64,000 bases of DNA from Pseudomonadota bacterium (GTDB taxonomy: Bacteria; Desulfobacterota; Desulfovibrionia; Desulfovibrionales; Desulfomicrobiaceae), in the NCBI GenBank assembly GCA_023393525.1, contig JAEWKZ010000078.1, positions 9,701-73,700 on the forward strand. The letters run 5' to 3'. The notes under the pieces are model-generated. The model had not been told where the DNA came from, made no database searches, and saw nothing but the letters and a program-made list of their open reading frames with translations. Below, piece after piece: positions 58,415 through 64,000 of this stretch. Both the position numbers and the translations under genes were made by a program. Within the stretch, counting starts at the first letter, position 1, and each line of letters starts with the position of its first letter.

Positions 58415-60472
58415 CTAGATCTTGAACCTGCCGACCTGTTCGCGCAGGCGTTCCGCCAATCGCGACAGCTCGGTGGCGCTTTCCTGCACGGTCCGGCTGC
58501 TTGCCGTCATCTCGTCCGAGGCCTCGCGCACCTTCTCGATGTCGGTGCTGATGGAGTGGGTCATGGACGAGCTGGTGGACACGTTGGCGTTGATCTCGTT
58601 GATGCCGGTGGATGCCTGGCCGACGTTTTCGGCGATGTCGCGGGTGGTCACGGACTGCTCCTCCACGGCGGCGGCGATGGTGCCGACGATCTCGTTCATT
58701 TCCGAGATGACGCTTGTGATGTCGGAGATGTCCCCCACGGTCTGCGTGGTCACGGACTGGATGCCGGTGATCCGCTCCCGGATGTCTTCCGTGGCCTGGG
58801 CGGTCTGCTGCGCGAGTTCCTTGATCTCGTTGGCCACCACGGCGAATCCCCGCCCGGCTTCGCCCGCCCGCGCCGCCTCAATGGTGGCGTTCAAAGCCAG
58901 CAGGTTGGTCTGGGAGGAGATGGCGGTGATGGTCGCGGTCACGAGGCTGATTTCCTTGGCCGCCGACCCCAGCTGATCGACGCGGTCCGATGCGGTCTGG
59001 GCCTTGGATACGGCGCTGCCGGTGGTGTTCTTGGCCCGTTCGGAGTTCTGGGCGATTTCCTGGATGGTGGCGGACATTTCCTCCGCCGCCGAGGCCACGG
59101 TGGCCATGTTCATGGAGGCCTGCTCCATGGCCGCCGAGACGGAGTTCATGTTGCCGCTGACCTCTCCTGCCGCGTGGCTGACGGTGCCAGCCATGTTCGC
59201 CGTCTGGGTCGAACCCTGGGTCATCTGGACCGAGATGCTCGAGAGCTGGGTGGACGCCGTGGCCAGGGACTGGGTGGCGGTGGTTATTTCGCCGAGCATG
59301 TCCTTGGTGCGGCCGACCATGGTGTTCATGGCGTCGGACAGATGCCCGATGGCGTCTTGGGCCTGGTGGTCGAAGCGGATGGTGTAGTCGCCCTCGGCCA
59401 CCTTGAGGCTCTTTTCCGCCATGGCGTTCAGGGGGCGGGTGATGGCCCGGACCAGGAGGATGGTGACAAAGATGCCGAATAGGATGGCTCCGGCGGCGAC
59501 CATGACGCTGTGCAACAACACCTGCCTGTCGATGCCCAGGACCATCTGGGCTTCATTCAAGCCCACGGCGACGTTCCAGTCCCACGGTTCGAAATACCGG
59601 GCGTGGGTGATCTTGCGCGCGCCTTCCCACGGGTATTCCAGAAAGCCGCCCTTGTGGTCGCGGAAGGCCTCGCCGATGCCTTCGACCTCGAAGATGTTTC
59701 TGCCTTCCAGGGTCGGATGCACGAGCACGTCGCCCGTGGACGTGTAGATGAAGAAATAGCCCGTGCCCGCCGCCTTGGTGATGGTGATCATTTCCTTGAG
59801 CTGGGGCGTGAGGATCTTGCGGCCCACGAAAAGCACGGCCACGATCTTGTCTTCGGCGTTGCGCACGGGCTTGTAGGCGGTAACGTACCAGTCGTCGACC
59901 ACAAAGGCCCTGCCGGTGTAGGTCTCGCCGCTCATGACGGTCTTGTAGACCGGGCTGTCGGAGGGGATGTAGGTGCCGACGGCCCTTTCGCTCTCGTTTA
60001 TGCGGACATTGGTGGAGACCCGCAGCAGCTTGTCGTCCAGAACCTCGAAGATCGTCGTCACGCCGCCGGTCATGTCCTGGATCTTGTCGACGATGCCCGT
60101 GTTGCCGTTCACGACCATGCCGCCGAGCAGCAGGCGGGGAATGGAGACATCTTCGCCGGCCTTGGTGACTTGGTTGGTGATGGTCTGCTCCAGCATGTAC
60201 GAGGAGTCCAGGTCGAAGGAGCCGTACCTCTCCAGTTCGCCTTCCAGAATGACCAGGTCCCCGGCCAGTTTTTCCAGGAGCAGGGAGTTCTGGGCCTCAA
60301 GGGAGTTCATGACCGAGGATGCCGTGCTTTCGATGGAGTTGCGTCCCAATTGAAAGAGCCCTTTTCGCACATCGACGGTGGTCACCGCCACGACAAGAAT
60401 GATGGACAGGACCAGGATGGCCAGGATCCCGGTGAAGAGCTTGGTCGTGAATTTGATGGATTGGATATTCAA
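58415..60472 (-). CDS. Methyl-accepting chemotaxis protein with Cache sensor
   Basis: A 685-aa receptor. Membrane segment (about 11-33), periplasmic single-Cache-type (Cache3/Cache2-like) sensor (about 40-325) with YVTAYKPVRNAEDKIVAVLFVGR, second membrane segment (about 328-350), HAMP, and a long helical signalling domain. The conserved CheW/CheA-binding tip is ISSQTNLLALNATIEAARAGEAGRGFAVVANEIKELA. The C-terminus (VGRFKI) lacks a CheB/CheR tether pentapeptide. The ligand is unknown; organic acids are common for such sensors. Monocistronic. Confidence 0.93.
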   Translation of the reverse strand: MNIQSIKFTTKLFTGILAILVLSIILVVAVTTVDVRKGLFQLGRNSIESTASSVMNSLEAQNSLLLEKLAGDLVILEGELERYGSFDLDSSYMLEQTITNQVTKAGEDVSIPRLLLGGMVVNGNTGIVDKIQDMTGGVTTIFEVLDDKLLRVSTNVRINESERAVGTYIPSDSPVYKTVMSGETYTGRAFVVDDWYVTAYKPVRNAEDKIVAVLFVGRKILTPQLKEMITITKAAGTGYFFIYTSTGDVLVHPTLEGRNIFEVEGIGEAFRDHKGGFLEYPWEGARKITHARYFEPWDWNVAVGLNEAQMVLGIDRQVLLHSVMVAAGAILFGIFVTILLVRAITRPLNAMAEKSLKVAEGDYTIRFDHQAQDAIGHLSDAMNTMVGRTKDMLGEITTATQSLATASTQLSSISVQMTQGSTQTANMAGTVSHAAGEVSGNMNSVSAAMEQASMNMATVASAAEEMSATIQEIAQNSERAKNTTGSAVSKAQTASDRVDQLGSAAKEISLVTATITAISSQTNLLALNATIEAARAGEAGRGFAVVANEIKELAQQTAQATEDIRERITGIQSVTTQTVGDISDITSVISEMNEIVGTIAAAVEEQSVTTRDIAENVGQASTGINEINANVSTSSSMTHSISTDIEKVREASDEMTASSRTVQESATELSRLAERLREQVGRFKI

Positions 60473-60585
60473 AGCCCCCCCTTTGTGCGGTGTGCTACGT
60501 TTTTGTAGTACATAGGTAGCTTAAAAATAAGTAACGATCAATATTACGAATAAGCGATTCTTAAATAATGATGCGTACTCAGCGC

Positions 60586-61056
60586 TTAAAAGCGCAGGGT
60601 CGCGGTGAGCCGGGACGGGTGCAGCAGCAGATCCAGCGCGGCTTCGATGCCCGGAACCAGGACGTGGGCCGCCAACAGCGCGGCCATGGCCACCCCTTCG
60701 GGTTGCAGCACGGCCATGGACAGCCCCGCTTCCTTGAGCATGGTGGCGTCGTTGCCCCCGTTGCCCATGCAGACGCAGGTCTTTGCTCCGAGCGTGCGCA
60801 CGTATTCGGCCTTGGCCTCGCGTTCATCCCCCGCCGGAAGGATATGCACGGTGTAGTCGGTCTGGCCGAAGGTGGCGCGAACGGTGCCGAAAGTGTCCGC
60901 GGTGAGAATGTGGATCAGCAGATTGTGTTTGATCTGGCTCAGGCGGGAAGAAACGCCGGGCTGAATCCGGCCGTCGATGGCCAGGGTGCCGTTGTAATCC
61001 AGGACCAGATGGTCGAGGGCGCGCTGTCCGAAGCCGGGGATGTCGAGTTTTATCAT
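60586..61056 (-). CDS. HAD-like hydrolase, soluble P-type ATPase-like
   Basis: A 156-aa small HAD protein resembling the phosphorylation half of P-type ATPases. Motif I reads LDYNGTLA: nucleophile D20 is present, but the acid/base Asp two residues on is Asn22. Then ILTADTFG supplies motif II and VCMGNGGNDATMLKEA supplies motif IV. The Asn substitution also occurs in related stand-alone proteins of this type, where the substrate is unknown. Start at MIKLDIPGFG. A diguanylate cyclase gene ends 34 bp upstream on the same strand. Confidence 0.8.
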   Translation of the reverse strand: MIKLDIPGFGQRALDHLVLDYNGTLAIDGRIQPGVSSRLSQIKHNLLIHILTADTFGTVRATFGQTDYTVHILPAGDEREAKAEYVRTLGAKTCVCMGNGGNDATMLKEAGLSMAVLQPEGVAMAALLAAHVLVPGIEAALDLLLHPSRLTATLRF

Positions 61057-61090
61057 GGCGTTGCGCGATCCTTGCCGGAATACGGCCTGT

Positions 61091-62353
61091 TTAGGGAGCT
61101 GAAGCGCCAAGCCTGGAGGCCGGGACTTCCTTGGAATGATTTTTGTCCTGGTACATGTTTTGGTCGGCGCTTTTGATCAGCTCTTCGAGGCTTTGCGGCG
61201 GACGGTGGCAGCTTACGCCCACCGAGGCGGAGATGCGCAGGTCCGTGTCCAGGGCGCAGACCCGGCCCACGTCGATGTCGGCCAGGGTCCGGCGCAGGCG
61301 GGCCACGAAGGCCCTGGACATATCTTCGTCCGCGCCCGGGAGCAGGATGACGAATTCGTCCCCGCCCAGGCGAACGAAGATGTCGTATCTGCGCACCATG
61401 GCCTGGATGGCCCCTGCCACGGAGACCAGAATCGCGTCACCGGCCTCGTGTCCAAGGGTGTCGTTGACGGCCTTGAAGCCGTTCAAATCGATGAAGAGCA
61501 GGTGCACCGGGAGCTTCTTGCGCGCCGCGAAATCAAGGATGCGTCCGGCGTGGCGCTCCAGATAGGCGCGGTTGTTCACGCCGGTCAGGCTGTCGCGCAC
61601 GGTCAGTTCCTCGAGCTGGGCGTGCTCCAGGGCCGTTATCAGGGTGCAGGCCAGGATGTCGCAGAAATGGCTCAGGAAATCCGTGGCTTTGTCCGGAGCG
61701 TAGCGGTTCGGGTCCGGATCGTAGGCCGCCACCACGCCGATGATTTTGGAGTGCACGTATTTGTGCCCGAGAGCGAAAATGAAGCAGGACCCCGACGGCG
61801 GATCCTGGTCCAGGCCGAGAAAGAAGCCCGGATTGTCGATATGCCTGACTTCGCCCAGAAAAAGGCGCGGCGCGTGGGGAGCGGGGGAAAACTGGCGGAT
61901 GCGCTCCTGGATCGTCACGGCCGAGGCTTTGCCGACTCCTTCGGGGATGCGGCGCTCGAACAGGTCCTGGTCCAGAATGACGTTGAGCGTGTGCAGGTTG
62001 CGCAGCCTGCGGATGGCGTCCAGGGTTTGGGGGAGTTCTTCCAGGCGCTTTGTCTGCTGCACCAGGTCCACTGTCCCGCGAAAGGTTTCAAAGGCGTCGA
62101 GGATGGCCTTGTAGGCCGTGATCATGGAGTCGAAGCTGGTCTTGGAGGCCCGGAGCCTGCGCCGCAGGTTTTCGTTTTGCTCCGCCAGGCCGGAAGTCGA
62201 GGAGGGGGTGCGCAGGATGAGCTCCCGGCCCCAGGTCAGAAGTTTCCTGAGGTGGGTTTTGAGCGCGCCGCCGTCGCCCGCACGCGAACTGACTTCGATG
62301 GCCGCGATCAGGCTCCGCAGTTCCGCCAGCAGTGTGTTGTGTCCGCGCGGCAT
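61091..62353 (-). CDS. Diguanylate cyclase with N-terminal helical and GAF-like region
   Basis: A 420-aa cytoplasmic protein. Residues about 1-110 are helical (NLRRRLRASKTSFDSMITAYKAI), the next 120 look GAF/DUF484-like (RLFLGEVRHIDNPGFFLGLDQ, GSCFIFALGHKYVHSKIIGVVAAYD), then a GGDEF domain with RDSLTGVNNRAYLERH, LFIDLNGFKAVNDTLGHEAGD, intact GGDEF and the RxxD inhibitory site (RRYD). It should make c-di-GMP with product feedback. A short ORF ends 10 bp upstream and the HAD gene follows by 34 bp, suggesting a three-gene unit. Confidence 0.9.
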   Translation of the reverse strand: MPRGHNTLLAELRSLIAAIEVSSRAGDGGALKTHLRKLLTWGRELILRTPSSTSGLAEQNENLRRRLRASKTSFDSMITAYKAILDAFETFRGTVDLVQQTKRLEELPQTLDAIRRLRNLHTLNVILDQDLFERRIPEGVGKASAVTIQERIRQFSPAPHAPRLFLGEVRHIDNPGFFLGLDQDPPSGSCFIFALGHKYVHSKIIGVVAAYDPDPNRYAPDKATDFLSHFCDILACTLITALEHAQLEELTVRDSLTGVNNRAYLERHAGRILDFAARKKLPVHLLFIDLNGFKAVNDTLGHEAGDAILVSVAGAIQAMVRRYDIFVRLGGDEFVILLPGADEDMSRAFVARLRRTLADIDVGRVCALDTDLRISASVGVSCHRPPQSLEELIKSADQNMYQDKNHSKEVPASRLGASAP

Positions 62354-62363
62354 GATTCCGGTC

Positions 62364-62513
62364 TCAGGCCGGTACCTGCATGGCGGACAGGGCGTCCGAC
62401 GCGTGACCGGCGGCTTTCGCCGCGGGTCGGGTCCGGCGGATGGCCCCGGAAGGGGCGAAGAGACAATGCACAGGCGCTGTAACGCCCGGTTCGGGAATCG
62501 TGAAACCGATCAT
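62364..62513 (-). CDS. Putative 49-aa leader protein upstream of a diguanylate cyclase
   Basis: A 50-codon frame with ATG 62513, AAGGGAG 7 bases upstream, ending 10 bp before the diguanylate cyclase start. The product begins MIGFTIPEPGVTAPVHCLFA and ends SDALSAMQVPA. No membrane segment and no recognised family. The spacing suggests translational coupling with the cyclase. The gene call rests on ribosome binding site, start and spacing only. Confidence 0.45.
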   Translation of the reverse strand: MIGFTIPEPGVTAPVHCLFAPSGAIRRTRPAAKAAGHASDALSAMQVPA

Positions 62514-62579
62514 CGTAAGCTCCCTTGGAGAAGTGGATAGCCATGACGTTACTACCGCAACGTCCTGGCACGTGCAAGG

Positions 62580-63818
62580 TCAGGACGGTCCGGAAGCGCC
62601 TAGTCCCGCCAGGTAGCCCGTGGACAGGGCCGCCTGGAGGTTGAAGCCGCCCGTGTCGGCGTCCATGTCCAGCACTTCCCCGGCCAGAAAAAGCCCAGGG
62701 CAGAGCTTTGACTGCATGGTCTTGGGGTTGACTTCGGAGAGGACCACGCCGCCGGAGGTGATGATGGCCTCGCGCAGGGGACGGTATCCGCTGATCGTGA
62801 AGCGCAGCTCCTTGAGCCACAGCCGCAGGCGTTTGCGCTCCTCGGCGGAGACCTGATGGGCGGCCTTGTCTCCGGCCAGGCGCGTCTGCTCCAGGCAGAC
62901 GGGAATGAGCTTGGGCGGCATGAGCCCGCGCAGCAGGTTTTCCATGTGCATCTTGCCGTGCTCGCCCAGGTCGCGCAGCAGGCGGGCGTCGAGCTTGGCA
63001 GGGTCCAGGGCGGGCTTCAGGTCGATCAGGATTTCCGTCTTTTTGCCCTGGTCCACGGCGCGCACGGCGGCCTTGCTCAGGGTCAGGATGAGGGGGCCGG
63101 ACAGGCCGAAGTGGGTGAAAAGCATCTCGCCCATGTCCTCCCCGGCCTTCTTGCCCTCGACGCGCAGTTCGACGCGGACGTTTTTCAGCGACAGGCCCTG
63201 AAGACTTTTCGCGGTCTCGCCTGCGGTGACCAGGGGGATGAGGGCCGGAGCGATGGGTTCGATGCGGTGGCCCAGGCTTTTGGCCAGCTCATAGCCGTCG
63301 CCGGTGGAGCCGGTGGCAGGATAGGACGCCCCGCCGGTGCACAAAACGACCCGGTCGGCCGAGAGCGTCTCGGCGCCGAAGGCGACCTCGAACCTGTCGT
63401 TCACGCGGGCGATGCCGCGTACGCGGCAGCCGGTGCGGATCTTCACGCCCTTGGCGCGGGCGTGGCGCACGAAGGCGTCGACAAGATCCTGGGCGCTGTC
63501 GCTGACGGGAAACAGGCGGCCGCCGCGCTCCTCCTTGGTCGGAACCCCCAGCTCGCGCAGCAGGCTGATGGTGTCTTCCGTGAAGAAATGGGACATGGCC
63601 GGGCGCAGAAAGCGAAAGTTCCTGCCAAAATGGGTCAGGAATTCATCCAGTGGCGCGGTGTTGCCGATGTTGCCCCGGCCCTTGCCGCAGATGCGCAGCT
63701 TGCGGCCCGGACGGTCCATGCGTTCGAGCAGGGTCACGGACGCGCCTCTGGCGGCGGCGGTGGCGGAGGCCAGGAGGCCGGCGGGGCCGCCCCCGATGAC
63801 GATGACGGAGTTGTTCAT
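62580..63818 (-). CDS. NAD(P)/FAD-dependent oxidoreductase, YhiN/HI0933 family
   Basis: A 412-aa flavoprotein. The N-terminal GGGPAGLLASATAAARGASVTLLER binds FAD. The family segment after it reads KLRICGKGRGNIGN, where most members have GNGRCN. Later: VLCTGGASYPATGSTGDGYELA, LFTHFGLSGPLIL and the C-terminal GLFLAGEVLDMDADTGGFNLQAALSTG, which closes the FAD site. The substrate of this family is not established. Monocistronic, transcribed toward the diguanylate cyclase unit. Confidence 0.88.
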   Translation of the reverse strand: MNNSVIVIGGGPAGLLASATAAARGASVTLLERMDRPGRKLRICGKGRGNIGNTAPLDEFLTHFGRNFRFLRPAMSHFFTEDTISLLRELGVPTKEERGGRLFPVSDSAQDLVDAFVRHARAKGVKIRTGCRVRGIARVNDRFEVAFGAETLSADRVVLCTGGASYPATGSTGDGYELAKSLGHRIEPIAPALIPLVTAGETAKSLQGLSLKNVRVELRVEGKKAGEDMGEMLFTHFGLSGPLILTLSKAAVRAVDQGKKTEILIDLKPALDPAKLDARLLRDLGEHGKMHMENLLRGLMPPKLIPVCLEQTRLAGDKAAHQVSAEERKRLRLWLKELRFTISGYRPLREAIITSGGVVLSEVNPKTMQSKLCPGLFLAGEVLDMDADTGGFNLQAALSTGYLAGLGASGPS

Positions 63819-64000
63819 GGCATCCTTCCAAAAACATCATTCTGAAGGGTGTGCGGGTGGATGTAAAGGCGAGATCTCGCCACTTTTCCTGCGGGTCGAA
63901 AAAATGTCGGAAGTGGGCGTCCGTTGGGGTATCGGGTCGGACGCCCGGGCCCATGAGGAAGGCCCCCGCCCCCGCGCGGCCCGCCCGCCGCCATAGGAGC
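63819..64000. other. Right edge of the window without a recognised gene
   Basis: 182 bp upstream of the YhiN-like gene. The last 50 bases are nearly all G and C. Nothing could be assigned; a gene could begin beyond the edge. Confidence 0.3.

Noticed and set aside
60586..61056. Asn in HAD motif I as evidence of a dead enzyme
   Set aside because: The nucleophile Asp is present, and the DYNGT form is common in this group of stand-alone proteins.

Overview
The window is high-GC chromosomal DNA that looks like a Gram-negative, flagellated, anaerobic sulfate-reducing deltaproteobacterium of the Desulfovibrionales (Desulfomicrobium/Desulfovibrio-like). The taxonomic call is an inference from protein character: the DnaA type, a flavoredoxin-like flavin reductase, an FmdE-MoCF fusion, a FeoB-associated Cys-rich protein, many signalling proteins and a Desulfovibrio-style Lap-like adhesin locus. 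There is no rRNA and no phage, transposase or CRISPR sequence.

Layout. 1-2.0 kb: flagellar export genes (flhB start, fliR) and a TtcA-like tRNA thiolase, minus strand. 2.2-4.8 kb: rpoZ-dnaJ, moaC and a SatP-type acetate/succinate permease. 5-8.3 kb: a 1081-aa hybrid kinase. 8.4-9.8 kb: hisH-hisF. 10-13.8 kb: hldD and uvrA, convergent. 13.9-18.3 kb: flavin reductase, a diguanylate cyclase and two glycosyltransferases. 18.3-24.5 kb: rlmE, yebC, ruvC-ruvA-ruvB, thyX and a dnaA that is not followed by dnaN. 24.6-40.9 kb: a complete large-adhesin system. 41-44 kb: ferrous iron uptake (feoA, feoB and a small Cys-rich membrane protein). 44-46.3 kb: DsrE-like and metallo-beta-lactamase proteins, an inverted pair of REP-like palindromes and a LarE-like sulfurtransferase. 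46.4-55.5 kb: two CorA-family transporters flanking a four-gene, translationally coupled signalling operon (hybrid kinase, CheR, CheB, response-regulator diguanylate cyclase). 55.5-64 kb: LysE exporter, FmdE-MoCF fusion, tRNA-Pro and tRNA-Thr, a chemoreceptor, a HAD protein, a diguanylate cyclase with a small leader ORF, and a YhiN-like flavoprotein.

The most interesting unit is the adhesin locus. A 2350-aa RTX adhesin has an N-terminal retention module carrying a PAAG motif (residues 97-100). It is followed by a small VCBS-like protein and a TolC-type outer-membrane factor. Divergently, one operon encodes a LapB-type ABC transporter, a HlyD/LapC-type adaptor, a LapG-type periplasmic cysteine protease and a membrane receptor. 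The receptor is not a LapD (GGDEF-EAL) protein. It has a large periplasmic sensor region, a PAS domain and a degenerate HD-GYP domain that has lost the HD pair and several other metal ligands. Three diguanylate cyclases lie in the same window. The likely logic is that c-di-GMP bound by the inactive HD-GYP domain restrains the protease and keeps the adhesin on the surface. A non-LapD receptor of this general kind has, to my recollection, been described for D. vulgaris (DvhD), so the system type is probably not wholly new. The substituted protease triad residue, the extra VCBS-like gene and the mosaic adhesin are the parts most worth checking.
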